DNA of 50,626 bases from Salegentibacter agarivorans (GTDB taxonomy: Bacteria > Bacteroidota > Bacteroidia > Flavobacteriales > Flavobacteriaceae), in NCBI RefSeq assembly GCF_900113135.1, contig NZ_FOOH01000030.1, forward strand, positions 1 to 50,626. Reading direction: 5' to 3'. The position numbers were made by a program, and so were the translations under genes. Below are positions 15,643-24,339 of this stretch, one piece after another. The notes below the pieces were generated by a model, which did no database searches, was not told the DNA's origin, and worked only from the letters and a program-made list of their open reading frames with translations. The stretch's first letter is position 1, and each line of letters opens with the position of its first letter.

Positions 15643-16596
15643 ATGAGTTTATTTAAAAAGATATTTTCTAAAGACAAAAAAGAAAACCTGGATAAAGGGC
15701 TGGAAAAGACCAAAACCAGCTTTATGTCTAAAATGAGTAAAGCCGTTGCCGGTAAAACCAAAGTAGACGAAGAAGTTTTAGACGATCTGGAAAACGTACT
15801 GGTAAGCAGTGATGTTGGTGTGGCTACTACCATTAAAATTATAAACCGAATTGAAGATCGCGTAGCTCGTGATAAATATTTGGGTACTGAAGAGCTTAAC
15901 AAAATACTGCGGGAGGAAATTGCCGGCCTGCTTTCTGAATCTGAAACTGGCGAAGCAGCAAATATCCAGTTGCCAGATGTAAAACCATATGTAATTATGG
16001 TGGTTGGCGTTAATGGCGTAGGTAAAACTACTACAATTGGTAAACTTGCTCACCAGTTTAAAAGCGCCGGGAAAAAAGTTGTTTTAGGGGCAGCCGATAC
16101 TTTTAGAGCAGCGGCCATAGACCAGTTGCAAATTTGGGCCGATAGGACCGATGTGCCTATAGTGCGCCAAAAAATGGGCAGCGATCCTGCTTCTGTTGCT
16201 TTTGATACCGTGCAAAGCGCAGTAAAACAAAACGCAGATGTAGTGCTTATAGATACCGCCGGGAGACTTCACAATAAAGTGAATTTAATGAACGAGCTTA
16301 CCAAAGTAAAACGTGTAATGCAAAAGGTGATTCCTAATGCTCCGCACGAGGTTCTATTGGTTTTAGATGGCTCTACCGGGCAAAATGCTTTTGAACAGGC
16401 AAAACAGTTTACAGCGGCTACAGAAGTAACTTCTCTTGCCGTTACAAAATTAGATGGTACAGCAAAAGGCGGCGTTGTAATTGGTATAAGCGATCAGTTT
16501 AAAATTCCGGTTAAATATATTGGTGTAGGTGAAGGTGTAGAAGATTTGCAGGTTTTTAATAAATACGAATTTGTAGATTCTTTCTTCAGACAGTAA
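15643..16596 (+). CDS. ftsY: Signal recognition particle receptor FtsY
   Basis: FtsY is the membrane-associated GTPase that receives ribosomes from SRP and hands them to SecYEG. The 317 residues hold a basic N-terminus, the helical N domain (about 25-105) and the G domain. Visible motifs are the P-loop GVNGVGKTTT (122-131), DTFRAAAIDQL, DTAGRLHNK, TKLDGTAKGG and the closing GVGEGVEDLQVFN. The acidic A domain of E. coli FtsY is missing, as is usual for short FtsY forms. It has its own gap of about 230 bases upstream, and no clear promoter beyond TATATTTA (15577-15584). Confidence 0.96.
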   Translation: MSLFKKIFSKDKKENLDKGLEKTKTSFMSKMSKAVAGKTKVDEEVLDDLENVLVSSDVGVATTIKIINRIEDRVARDKYLGTEELNKILREEIAGLLSESETGEAANIQLPDVKPYVIMVVGVNGVGKTTTIGKLAHQFKSAGKKVVLGAADTFRAAAIDQLQIWADRTDVPIVRQKMGSDPASVAFDTVQSAVKQNADVVLIDTAGRLHNKVNLMNELTKVKRVMQKVIPNAPHEVLLVLDGSTGQNAFEQAKQFTAATEVTSLAVTKLDGTAKGGVVIGISDQFKIPVKYIGVGEGVEDLQVFNKYEFVDSFFRQ

Positions 16597-16676
16597 GCTT
16601 ATTTTTCGGTGCCCGGAAAATCGGTAGTTTATTGATTAATATTTCATTTAACCTCCAGTTTTTAAAATTATAATAA

Positions 16677-18296
16677 ATGAAAAAACTTTTATTCCTTCTT
16701 CTGCTTCCCGCTTTAATTTCCTGCGGAAATGATAAAAATTCTGAAGCTGAAAATACCGAAACCCAGGACTCGCTAAAAACCGAAAAGGAAGAGGAATTTA
16801 AAGTTTTAGATTCAAAAAATATTTCCCAGGATTCTCTTTGGTCTCCTTTTGAAAACGATTTAGCAGAATTTTCTGAAGAAAAATATCAATCGATAAAACC
16901 GCTTATTTTCGATAAAAATATTCCTGAAATCCAGGAAGCAGTCAAAAAGGGGGAGCTTACTTACGAGGAACTTTCCCTGTTTTACTTATATCGAATTAAA
17001 AAAATTGACCGTGAGAATGAACTTTCCTTAAACTCGGTTATTTCTCTGAATCCAAACTTGCTGGAAGAAGCACGAAAAAAAGATAAGCAATTAAATAATT
17101 CAGCAGAAAATCATTTGATTAACGGAATTCCGGTTTTGTTAAAAGATAATATCAATACGCAAAATATGCCAACAACAGCGGGAGCTATTGCGTTGCAAAA
17201 TAATCAGACCGAAGATGCTTTTATAGTTCAAAAATTAAAAGAAAACGGTGCCCTAATTCTTGGAAAAGCCAACCTAAGTGAATGGGCTTATTTCTTTTGT
17301 GGAGAATGTCCCAGCGGTTACTCGGCGGTTGGCGGACAAACCTTAAACCCATACGGAAGAAAGATTTTTGATACCGGTGGTTCCAGTTCGGGTAGTGCAG
17401 TGGCGGTGGCGGCAAATCTTGCTCCTGTAGCAGTAGGATCTGAAACTTCAGGATCTATTCTTTCGCCTTCCAGCCAGAATTCGGTAGTAGGGTTAAAACC
17501 AACTATCGGTAATTTAAGTCGGGGTGGGATTGTGCCTATTTCCAGCTATTTAGATACTCCCGGACCTATGTCAAAATCAGTTATAGATAATGCAATTTTA
17601 TATTCAGCAATGACTGGGAAAGATGTTGAAGATACGCTTTCAGTAGAAGTAGAGGATACCGATTTCAATTTTGAAAATACAAGTTTGGAAGGAAAACGAT
17701 TTGGTGCTTTTAAACAATTAATAAAAGAGGATTCTCTTTACAAACTGGCGGTGAACGATCTAAGAAATGCAGGAGCCGAAATTGTAGAATTTGAAGCCGA
17801 AGAAATTGAGCTGGAAAACTTTTTGCGTTTGCTAAGCCTGGATATGAAAAAAGATCTACCCGAGTATTTTGAAAAATATGGTGGTAAAACAGGTTTTGCT
17901 TCGGTAGACGATATTGTGAAATTCAATTTAAAAGATTCTGTGAGCAGAATGCCGTACGGCCAAACCCTGTTTGATGGAATCTTACACGAGTCGGCTGATT
18001 CTACCAATCTTGATTCTATAAAGAATGATTTAAGCGAGAAAGGAAAAAAGTATTTTGATACTCCCATGCAGGAACACAATTTAGACGGAATTTTATCCAT
18101 AAATAATTATCACGCTGGTTTCGCAGCGGTTGCTCATTATCCCGCAATTACCGTTTCTATGGGTTATAACAAAGATGGCGCCCCAAAAGGTCTTACATTT
18201 TTCGCAAAATCATCTGAAGAAAATAAACTTTATCAGTGGGCTTTTGCTTACGAAAAGGCTTCCAAACGTCGACAATCCCCAAAAAATTACGAGTAA
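16677..18296 (+). CDS. Amidase-signature lipoprotein
   Basis: A lipoprotein signal (lipobox LISC, Cys16) is followed by an acidic linker and an amidase-signature domain (about 65-535). The Ser-cisSer-Lys triad is visible: Lys156 in PVLLKDNIN, the GGSSSGS turn (about 234-240) and the nucleophile Ser260 in GSETSGSILSPSS. These enzymes split amide bonds; the substrate cannot be inferred, though glutamyl-tRNA amidation is excluded by the signal peptide. The protein should be tethered on the periplasmic side. Gly follows the Cys, with no acidic export signal, so surface display is not predicted. The next gene starts at the base after the stop, so the two form one unit. Confidence 0.85.
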   Translation: MKKLLFLLLLPALISCGNDKNSEAENTETQDSLKTEKEEEFKVLDSKNISQDSLWSPFENDLAEFSEEKYQSIKPLIFDKNIPEIQEAVKKGELTYEELSLFYLYRIKKIDRENELSLNSVISLNPNLLEEARKKDKQLNNSAENHLINGIPVLLKDNINTQNMPTTAGAIALQNNQTEDAFIVQKLKENGALILGKANLSEWAYFFCGECPSGYSAVGGQTLNPYGRKIFDTGGSSSGSAVAVAANLAPVAVGSETSGSILSPSSQNSVVGLKPTIGNLSRGGIVPISSYLDTPGPMSKSVIDNAILYSAMTGKDVEDTLSVEVEDTDFNFENTSLEGKRFGAFKQLIKEDSLYKLAVNDLRNAGAEIVEFEAEEIELENFLRLLSLDMKKDLPEYFEKYGGKTGFASVDDIVKFNLKDSVSRMPYGQTLFDGILHESADSTNLDSIKNDLSEKGKKYFDTPMQEHNLDGILSINNYHAGFAAVAHYPAITVSMGYNKDGAPKGLTFFAKSSEENKLYQWAFAYEKASKRRQSPKNYE

Positions 18297-18578
18297 ATGA
18301 AACAACGGAATTTGAAAGCGCTAATTAGCAAGATCATTTTGTTCTACAGCATATTTTATGGCGCTATGAAGATTATTGCCGTTTTATTTCAGGACGCCTG
18401 GCCACTGCCAAACCTTATTATGGCAATTCCATTTGTGGTTTTTGCCGTTATAGGCGGGATTATGCTTAAACGCGATACTTATTCCTGGGTTTATGTAGCT
18501 GCAGGGGTAATTGTAATAAGTATAGTTAGGTATTACGAAATGCAATGGCTGCAGCAATTGAACCAGTATTTTAATTAA
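18297..18578 (+). CDS. Small membrane protein of unknown function
   Basis: The 93 residues have three hydrophobic segments (about 11-30, 38-58 and 63-80) separated by short charged turns, so it is an inner-membrane protein. I do not recognise a family. The ATG follows the amidase stop with no gap, which indicates translational coupling and argues that it is a real gene. The function is unknown. Confidence 0.65.
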   Translation: MKQRNLKALISKIILFYSIFYGAMKIIAVLFQDAWPLPNLIMAIPFVVFAVIGGIMLKRDTYSWVYVAAGVIVISIVRYYEMQWLQQLNQYFN

Positions 18579-18621
18579 TGTATGTCTGTTTTTACTCATA
18601 AGATCAAAATCATTTATAACT

Positions 18622-18712
18622 CGTCATGCTGTCCCGACGCTTCGGGATATTTTAACATCTAACATAGCATTGATACACTCAACTTAGATCCTGAAACCAG
18701 TTCAGGATGACG
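18622..18712. repeat. Intergenic palindromic repeat, family A, copy 2
   Basis: Begins CGTCATGCTGTCCCGACGCT with TCCCGACGCTTCGGGA as an inner palindrome. It ends TAGATCCTGAAACCAGTTCA followed by GGATGACG, the inverse of the copy-1 start. It fills most of the gap before the aminotransferase gene. Confidence 0.75.
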
Positions 18713-18756
18713 ACCATTTTAAACTATGACTTTTTACGGAGAACAAATCTATTACT

Positions 18757-19617
18757 ATGAAACCTGAAAAAAAGTACCCTTCGGAAGTTTATTTAAACGG
18801 AAAATGGCTGAAACCCGATGAGGCTTTTGTTTCGGTTTTTGACCGTGCATTTATGTTTGGCGACGGAATTTATGAAGTAACTCCATTTTATAATGGAAAA
18901 GGCTTTAAGCTGAAAGAACACCTAAAACGCCTGCAATATTGCCTGGACGAGATACAGGTTGCTTTTGATGCATTTTCCCTTGAAAAATTAATGTACGAAG
19001 CTATAGAACGCGACAATTTAAATGAAGCTGATGCGGCGGTTTATATACAGGTAAGTAGGGGAGTTGCCGCCCGAAGCCATTTTGTTCCCGAGAAGATTGA
19101 AACCACCGTGTTGCTGTACGCCTTTCCCGTGACTTTAGAAGGTTTTGAAAAGAAAACCTGGGAAGTAATAGCCACAGAAGATAAACGCTGGCACCGCTGC
19201 GATATAAAGTCGACAGCACTTTTGGCGAATGTTATGGCCAACGAGGAAGCCATCGCTGCCGGGTTTGCCGAAAACCTATTGGTGCGCAAAGGTTATTTTA
19301 CTGAAGGTTCGCATTCCAGCTTATTTTTTGTAAAATATGGCGTAGTACATACCCATCCCGAAGGCCATAAGATACTCTCTGGTATTACCCGCGCCGAGGT
19401 GATTAACATCTGTGCCGACTTAAATATAAAAGTGGTTGAAAAACCTGTACATATTGACGAATTGGTAGAAGTAGAGGAAATCTTTGTTACCGGCACCACC
19501 ACGCAAATTATTCCTATAAGTTCTATTACTCACAAAAACAAAAAAGTCTACAGCGCTCAAAAAGACAGCCTTACAAAAAAATTACAGGAGGTTTTTATTA
19601 AGAGGACGAGGGAGTAG
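18757..19617 (+). CDS. Aminotransferase class IV, probable D-amino-acid transaminase
   Basis: This is a PLP enzyme of fold type IV. The 286 residues show the opening strand YLNGKWLKPDEAFVSVFDRAFMFGDGIYE in parts, the RGVAARSH motif (101-108) typical of D-amino-acid transaminases, the PLP lysine K151 in CDIKSTALLANVMANEEA, E183 in FTEGSHSS, and the closing TGTTTQIIP phosphate loop. The KS-x-x-LL-x-N pattern favours D-alanine transaminase over branched-chain transaminase or ADC lyase. D-Ala/D-Glu exchange would feed peptidoglycan synthesis. It stands alone behind a family A repeat. The upstream start is supported by the conserved N-terminus. Confidence 0.82.
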   Translation: MKPEKKYPSEVYLNGKWLKPDEAFVSVFDRAFMFGDGIYEVTPFYNGKGFKLKEHLKRLQYCLDEIQVAFDAFSLEKLMYEAIERDNLNEADAAVYIQVSRGVAARSHFVPEKIETTVLLYAFPVTLEGFEKKTWEVIATEDKRWHRCDIKSTALLANVMANEEAIAAGFAENLLVRKGYFTEGSHSSLFFVKYGVVHTHPEGHKILSGITRAEVINICADLNIKVVEKPVHIDELVEVEEIFVTGTTTQIIPISSITHKNKKVYSAQKDSLTKKLQEVFIKRTRE

Positions 19618-19669
19618 GTTTTATAATAATCCGTTCATAGAATTCAGAAAAATAAAAGGAAAAACTCGA

Positions 19670-20824
19670 TTACAATAATAACAACGGAGCAATAAAACCA
19701 ATCCTTACTTCATTTTTATTATAACTGGAGACATCAAAATTTTGTGTAGCAAATTCAGAATAATCAAAATAACGGCCAATATAAGCAAAGAAAAACCGGA
19801 GATCAATATTTTTAAACGGGCTGTAATACACGGTTGGGTTCATTCCGTAGCTTCGTCTTATGTGCTCATTGCTTGCTTTTATATCATCGTAGGCACTGCT
19901 CGTCATTAGCGTTAGTAAACCGGTAAATTTTGGACTAAAACGGTATTCTGCCCTTATCCAGTTTTCTATATATAAAACATCTTCGGCTATAGATTCGTCA
20001 TCAACAATACTGGTGAGAATGCCTTTTGTATCTACTTCCTCATAACTGTAGTGAAAGTCATACATTAGGCTGAAATTCTTGTTTTGATATTTGTGTCCTA
20101 AAGTAAAAAAAGTAGTTCCTCTTTTTTTAACTTCATAAGAATGGCTTAAACTATAAATGGTTTCCAGTTTACCATCAAAAAAACTTCCGCGCCAGTTTGC
20201 CACAAAAGCCACCGGCCAATCTGGTTCCTGGATATTTTCAGCAACAATATCCCCATACAGATCATCGTAATGCATCGTTCGGGAGTTTAAAACCTGGAAA
20301 CCAAAATTATGATTCTCTAAAGCCTGGTAGGTAATTCCGGCCCCGGTAACAAAAGCCAAAACATTGTTGTAAACATCATTATATTCCAAAACATACAACG
20401 GACTGAACTCGTATTCATAACCGCCGTAAAATGGATTCATTTTTCCAAGTCTAATATTCAGCTTTGGGCTGGCTTTAATATCTATAAACGCCAGTTCTAT
20501 ATCGCTGCCTAATCTATCCAGGGTTTGTACATCGCTATTTCTATTAAAGCGGTTTCTAAATGTAAAATTTACCCTTTCGTGTAATTTTCCGGAAATTCCC
20601 AGAGCCGTAAAACCATTAAGAAATTGGATCCCATTGTAATAGTTATCTCCACCTCTAAAGGTATATGCCTGGAATCCCATACGCATACCGAAGGTAAAAT
20701 TGATATTTTTTAAGAGCTCTATTTTGTTTGATGGGATAAGAGGTTCACCCAGACTGTCTTTTTGTTGCGAGAACCCCAACAACGGAATTAATAAAAGCAG
20801 ACTTATTAAATATGATTTTACCAT
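19670..20824 (-). CDS. Outer-membrane porin, OprO/OprP-like
   Basis: The 384-residue protein has a signal peptide (MVKSYLISLLLLIPLLGFSQ) and then alternating beta-strands throughout, with RLGKMNPFYGGYEYEF and a final strand ending in leucines (VRIGFIAPLLLL). The pattern resembles the phosphate-selective porin family of Bacteroidota, which forms 16-strand trimers. Substrate specificity cannot be read. It is transcribed alone and converges with the aminotransferase gene. Confidence 0.7.
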   Translation of the reverse strand: MVKSYLISLLLLIPLLGFSQQKDSLGEPLIPSNKIELLKNINFTFGMRMGFQAYTFRGGDNYYNGIQFLNGFTALGISGKLHERVNFTFRNRFNRNSDVQTLDRLGSDIELAFIDIKASPKLNIRLGKMNPFYGGYEYEFSPLYVLEYNDVYNNVLAFVTGAGITYQALENHNFGFQVLNSRTMHYDDLYGDIVAENIQEPDWPVAFVANWRGSFFDGKLETIYSLSHSYEVKKRGTTFFTLGHKYQNKNFSLMYDFHYSYEEVDTKGILTSIVDDESIAEDVLYIENWIRAEYRFSPKFTGLLTLMTSSAYDDIKASNEHIRRSYGMNPTVYYSPFKNIDLRFFFAYIGRYFDYSEFATQNFDVSSYNKNEVRIGFIAPLLLL

Positions 20825-20989
20825 AAGAATTGGAAGTATGGGTTAGAAAGGAAATTATTCCTTAGGAATCTTTATAAATCTACTAAAATTTAACTAACAA
20901 TTAGAAAAGCTCTGGAATTTTAGCAAATGTTTGCCGATTGCTGGCGTCTATTGTTTCCGGGAAAATAGTTTTCAGGCTTCTTCTTTTTT

Positions 20990-21078
20990 ACTCGATAATC
21001 GAGATTTAAATGCTCCGAGGCTTGCCTCGAACGAAAAGATAATTTTTCCACTCATACCTCGTGGGCTTGCCCCGAGGT
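20990..21078. repeat. Intergenic repeat, family B, copy 2
   Basis: It starts TACTCGATAATCGAGATTTA at about 20989 and ends CTCGTGGGCTTGCCCCGAGG. It matches the 15483 copy at both ends and has its own internal inverted pairs (CTCGATAATCGAG; CCTCG/CGAGG). It lies just after the stop of the Cys-cluster gene. The remaining 20825-20989 stretch shows nothing else. Confidence 0.6.
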
Positions 21079-21084
21079 TCTTGA

Positions 21085-21588
21085 TTAAAACGAAACACCA
21101 AAACTCTTTGATAATAACTCCTCAAGTTCCTCGAGCTCCAATTTCAATTCCTGGTGGTTTTCTGATAAGGATAATTCAGACTTATCTTTCCGAAGCAACT
21201 TTTTCAATTCAAGCGTTTTAAAGTGAAATGATTTGGATTGTAGTTCAATTTGTAAAGTTGCTACTTGTTTTTCAATAGCTATCTTTTTTTGCTTAACTAC
21301 AGCAATCACTTCAGTGGCCTTATCAAAAGTCAACTCCTTTTTTTCTACAGATTTCAAAACTCCACACTCAAAATTTCTACATGCTTTCGGTCTTTGAGAA
21401 TAAATATTACAACCATTGCAGCCAAGTTCATTACAGGGTAGAAAAAACATTCCATTTTCACCCGTTTGTTCAATATCCATCAGTTGTTTTACTGGTGCTA
21501 GCTCTTCTCTATCGAGCTGTACAAAACCAATTAAAGTACCATCACAACATAAACCACAAGCCAAACAGATATTTGTTGGGTCACTCAT
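21085..21588 (-). CDS. YkgJ-family cysteine-cluster protein
   Basis: The first half of the 167-residue protein carries nine cysteines in the YkgJ arrangement: CLACGLCC (C8-C15), then PCNELGCNGC (C51-C59) and the closing RPKACRNFEC (C69, C74). These small proteins probably hold a zinc or iron-sulfur centre, and their role is unknown. The second half is a charged, probably coiled-coil region (about 85-160, rich in K, E and L). The gene is alone. Confidence 0.78.
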   Translation of the reverse strand: MSDPTNICLACGLCCDGTLIGFVQLDREELAPVKQLMDIEQTGENGMFFLPCNELGCNGCNIYSQRPKACRNFECGVLKSVEKKELTFDKATEVIAVVKQKKIAIEKQVATLQIELQSKSFHFKTLELKKLLRKDKSELSLSENHQELKLELEELEELLSKSFGVSF

Positions 21589-21729
21589 ATTTCCTGAATT
21601 TTAAGCTGTCTAATATAAATTGCTTATTCATATCCGGCTAATGTAGTGTAAACATAGCCGTTTACGCAGGTATAATTTCCGTATTTGTTTTTAATTGAAA
21701 TTTTTTAGTCTTCTGACTTGAATTGGTGG

Positions 21730-21861
21730 CTAACGGTTATGGTTTGTAAGTTGGCGGGTGTAGTGACGCGCATTGTTGGCTTAGACCTGGTTTGTTGGTC
21801 AAGTTAATTATTTTCTAACGCTATCTGCTATTGGCAAGTGATCGTTGTTATTGTTGCGCGT
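21730..21861. repeat. Two degenerate repeat units beside a cassette-like gene
   Basis: CTAACG followed by TTGGC and a GTG occurs twice (21730-21760 and 21815-21840), each ending in a GCGC-containing tail. The surroundings are G/T-rich and unlike the AT-rich gene they adjoin. I could not match this to a named element. The 21589-21729 part shows nothing else. Confidence 0.4.
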
Positions 21862-22467
21862 TTATGTTCTCTTAATTTCGTTAGTAAGTTTATCAATACT
21901 TTTGACTAAATCATGGGTTGTCTTAGTTATTATATCATTCTCTTGTGCTAAATGATCTAAATCAATATCAATTACTTCGCTAAATTCCTTATTTGTAGCA
22001 ACATCTTCGTAGAGAATTTTAATTTGAAAATTTCTATTTTCTTCTTCTTTGAAAAATGTATTCATAGAATTAATTGCAGTTTCAACTTTTTTTCCTGGCG
22101 GAAAAAATTGGATTGGATTTTCAAATAGAGTTTGATTTAAAGATTTACTCTGAAAAGTAACTATATCTGGTTGTAATTTAACTTTGACATTTTTTGCAGG
22201 TGTTTTACCAATATTCTCTACATAAATCTTTAAAACTTGTCTTTCTTTGTAAAAATCTGCAATTATATATGGTCTCTTTTCTAAATAATTCTGAGTTTCT
22301 ATTCTTTGTAACATTTCCCAAGTAAATACTACATAGAAATAAGTCAGAACTATCATTCCAAAACTCAAATAATCTGTTGCTTTCCAATTAACTTTATCAA
22401 TAATATTTAGAACTACAAATACTGCAATTAAGATTATTGGAACTATTATTCTAAAAATTGTCTTCAC
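21862..22467 (-). CDS. Two-helix membrane protein of unknown function
   Basis: The 201 residues have two hydrophobic helices near the N-terminus (about 5-23 and 33-50). A soluble part follows (about 65-160) that looks like a beta-sandwich with VENIGKTPAKNVKVKL, similar in style to CARDB-like domains, and then a helical tail. Such proteins occur scattered in accessory DNA of Bacteroidota; I do not recognise a named family. The gene is richer in A and T than its neighbours and has repeat-bearing flanks, which suggests it arrived by transfer. Confidence 0.6.
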   Translation of the reverse strand: MKTIFRIIVPIILIAVFVVLNIIDKVNWKATDYLSFGMIVLTYFYVVFTWEMLQRIETQNYLEKRPYIIADFYKERQVLKIYVENIGKTPAKNVKVKLQPDIVTFQSKSLNQTLFENPIQFFPPGKKVETAINSMNTFFKEEENRNFQIKILYEDVATNKEFSEVIDIDLDHLAQENDIITKTTHDLVKSIDKLTNEIKRT

Positions 22468-22487
22468 AAATGCGCTACAATTCTTCT

Positions 22488-22531
22488 TATCCCGTTTAAA
22501 CCAAAGGTTTAACTAAAAGCCTACCGGGATA
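22488..22531. other. Two-level hairpin upstream of the membrane-protein gene
   Basis: TATCCCG and CGGGATA form the outer stem, and TTTAAACC and GGTTTAA form an inner stem. It lies 21 bases upstream of the ATG at 22467, so it would be in the leader or promoter. It may be regulatory or part of the unit's border. Confidence 0.4.
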
Positions 22532-22682
22532 TGCTTAGCTTTTCAAATATAAATTATTGTCAAGGCTTAAAACTGTGGGAAACCGTAATTTTTGGGCTAT
22601 TTACCAACAGGTTTTTAACTTTTTTATTAATACAATAGCGAGTTTTGTTGATGAGTCGGTAATAATTAAAACAACCTTAGTG

Positions 22683-23816
22683 CTAATCTTCCAAAACCCC
22701 GGCTTCTTTTAAGTATTGTAAAACTTCCTCTTTAGGTAAAGCTTTTATAGTTCGGCCTTTAAATCCGGTAGTGGTTTCGGCCATAAATAAAGAATTTAAA
22801 ATGGCTTCTTCGGTGGCTTCAATGGCAGCCATAAAAAGCGGTGACATCAAATCGTTGGGAACCAGTTCTTGCTCCAGGGTTTTAGTTTCTATTTTATACG
22901 GAACCCTCACACCTTCCGCAGTAGAAAAAGCGATCACATAATCGCCGCTGCCGTTGGAAGCAATTCCACCGGTTTTTGCGAGTCCGAGGAATGCTCGTTT
23001 AGCCAGGCGTTCCAGGTTTCGGTTGTTCAGTGGTGCATCGGTAGCTACCACCATCATACAGGAACCGTCTACATTATTCTGTAAATTATTGCTAAAACTG
23101 TAGTTTCCCAGCTTTTGTCCCACCGGTACGCCGGCAATTTGCAAAACCCCGCCAAAATTACTCTGCACCAAAACACCTAAAGTATAACCGCCCAGGCTTT
23201 CAGGCAGTTTTCGGGAAGCTGTGCCAATCCCGCCTTTATAACCAAAAGCGATGGTACCCGTGCCGGCGCCAACATTTCCTTCAGTCACTTTCCCGATTTT
23301 TGCATTTTGAATTGCTGAAATTACATCTGCATTGGTCACATGTTGTCCGCGAATATCGTTTAAATAGCCGTCATTAGTTTCGCCTACCACAGCGTTTACC
23401 GAGCGCACGTTTTCATTGCCGGGCAGGTTTAGTGTATATTTTATCAACGCATCCATCGCGGTGGGAACGTTTAAGGTGTTGGTAAGGATCACAGGAGTTT
23501 CCAGGTTTCCCAGTTCATTAATTTGTGTGCTGCCGGCCAGTTTTCCAAAGCCATTTCCCACAAAAACCGCTGCGGGTACTTTCTGCTGAAAAATATTCCC
23601 ACCATGCGGAAGAATGGCCGTCACGCCGGTACGCACCGAATCTCCTTTAACCAGCGTAGTATGCCCAACTTTTACCCCTTCAACATCGGTAATCGCGTTT
23701 AGCGTTCCTCTTTGCATTACCCCAATTTTCAACGGAATTTCTTCTACACGCTGCTGTGCGTTTAAGGTATTCAGCATTAAAAACAGGAGGGAAGTGAGGA
23801 GGATATAATTTTTCAT
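22683..23816 (-). CDS. P1-family peptidase (DmpA-like), secreted
   Basis: The P1 family (DmpA/L-aminopeptidase D-Ala-esterase) are self-cleaving N-terminal-nucleophile-like hydrolases. I chose the ATG at 23816 because it begins a signal peptide (MKNYILLTSLLFLMLNTLNA); the longer frame to 23909 adds 31 unrelated residues. In this numbering the self-cleavage site is G251-S252 in VDGSCMMVVATDAPL, and NGSGDYVIAFST follows in the small chain. The N-terminal half starts ITDVEGVKVGHTTL as in DmpA. The length (377) is normal. It should act in the periplasm on short peptides or peptide amides/esters. Confidence 0.88.
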   Translation of the reverse strand: MKNYILLTSLLFLMLNTLNAQQRVEEIPLKIGVMQRGTLNAITDVEGVKVGHTTLVKGDSVRTGVTAILPHGGNIFQQKVPAAVFVGNGFGKLAGSTQINELGNLETPVILTNTLNVPTAMDALIKYTLNLPGNENVRSVNAVVGETNDGYLNDIRGQHVTNADVISAIQNAKIGKVTEGNVGAGTGTIAFGYKGGIGTASRKLPESLGGYTLGVLVQSNFGGVLQIAGVPVGQKLGNYSFSNNLQNNVDGSCMMVVATDAPLNNRNLERLAKRAFLGLAKTGGIASNGSGDYVIAFSTAEGVRVPYKIETKTLEQELVPNDLMSPLFMAAIEATEEAILNSLFMAETTTGFKGRTIKALPKEEVLQYLKEAGVLED

Positions 23817-23942
23817 TAACGATTCGATTGTTGAGTTGTTCAAAGAATGGAAAGTTACAAAATAGTTCTTATGGTATATTTTGAAATTACTGAACGGGTT
23901 TTTAACCATAACGGCCTAATTTTATTTCCGTAGCAAAACCAG

Positions 23943-24085
23943 GCTGATTGTAAACGGTGGGCAGTGAAGCATTGCCTGGCGCAGCGGTTGCAATGAGCAA
24001 GATAGGCAATCAGCGTAGTGTTTTCAAGGAGAGAAAAGTAAGTCTGGCGTTTTTTGGTTCTTTTTTGAGCAATGCAAAAAAGAAC
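23943..24085. other. Structured intergenic element of unknown kind
   Basis: In the 23817-24339 gap, GCTGATTG (23943-23950) pairs with CAATCAGC (24007-24014). Inside that, CATTGC (23970-23975) pairs with GCAATG (23990-23995). A second hairpin, GTTCTTTTTT/AAAAAAGAAC, lies at 24057-24085. The base composition is more GC-rich than other gaps. It could be a small RNA, a mobile-element remnant or a repeat. No protein frame was found in it. Confidence 0.45.
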
Positions 24086-24150
24086 ATGGAGAAATATATT
24101 CTATGCTATTCCTTTCAATATTAACCTGCTGTAGTTCAAATTATAGATTG

Positions 24151-24158
24151 TATCTTTG
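24151..24158 (+). promoter_or_regulatory. -7 box upstream of rimO
   Basis: TATCTTTG is an exact TAnnTTTG, followed by CACCC. There is no good TTTG at the -33 distance. A start near 24164 would give a leader of about 175 bases containing the family A repeat. Confidence 0.5.
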
Positions 24159-24195
24159 CACCCGCTTTTGGGAGACTGTAAAAAAGTTTTTAAAA

Positions 24196-24298
24196 CGTCA
24201 TCCTGAACTTGTTTCAGGATCTAGGTTGGTCACAATGCAATCATATTAGAATCCCGAAGCAAATTCGGGATAAAGTCTGAAACAAGTTCAGCTTGACG
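24196..24298. repeat. Intergenic palindromic repeat, family A, copy 3 (in the rimO leader)
   Basis: Begins CGTCATCCTGAACTTGTTTC followed by AGGATCTA, and ends TGAAACAAGTTCAGCTTGACG split across 24278-24298. The centre carries ATCCCGAAGCAAATTCGGGAT. The outer arms can pair over the full length, making a long RNA hairpin in front of rimO. Confidence 0.78.
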
Positions 24299-24339
24299 AA
24301 AAAAAGATTTAGAAGCAGCTTTGAAAATACAATATAATT

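Noticed and set aside
21730-21861. Classical integron attC site
   Set aside because: The expected R-YYYAAC/GTTRRRY core pair with L and R boxes is not clear, and there is no integrase in the window.
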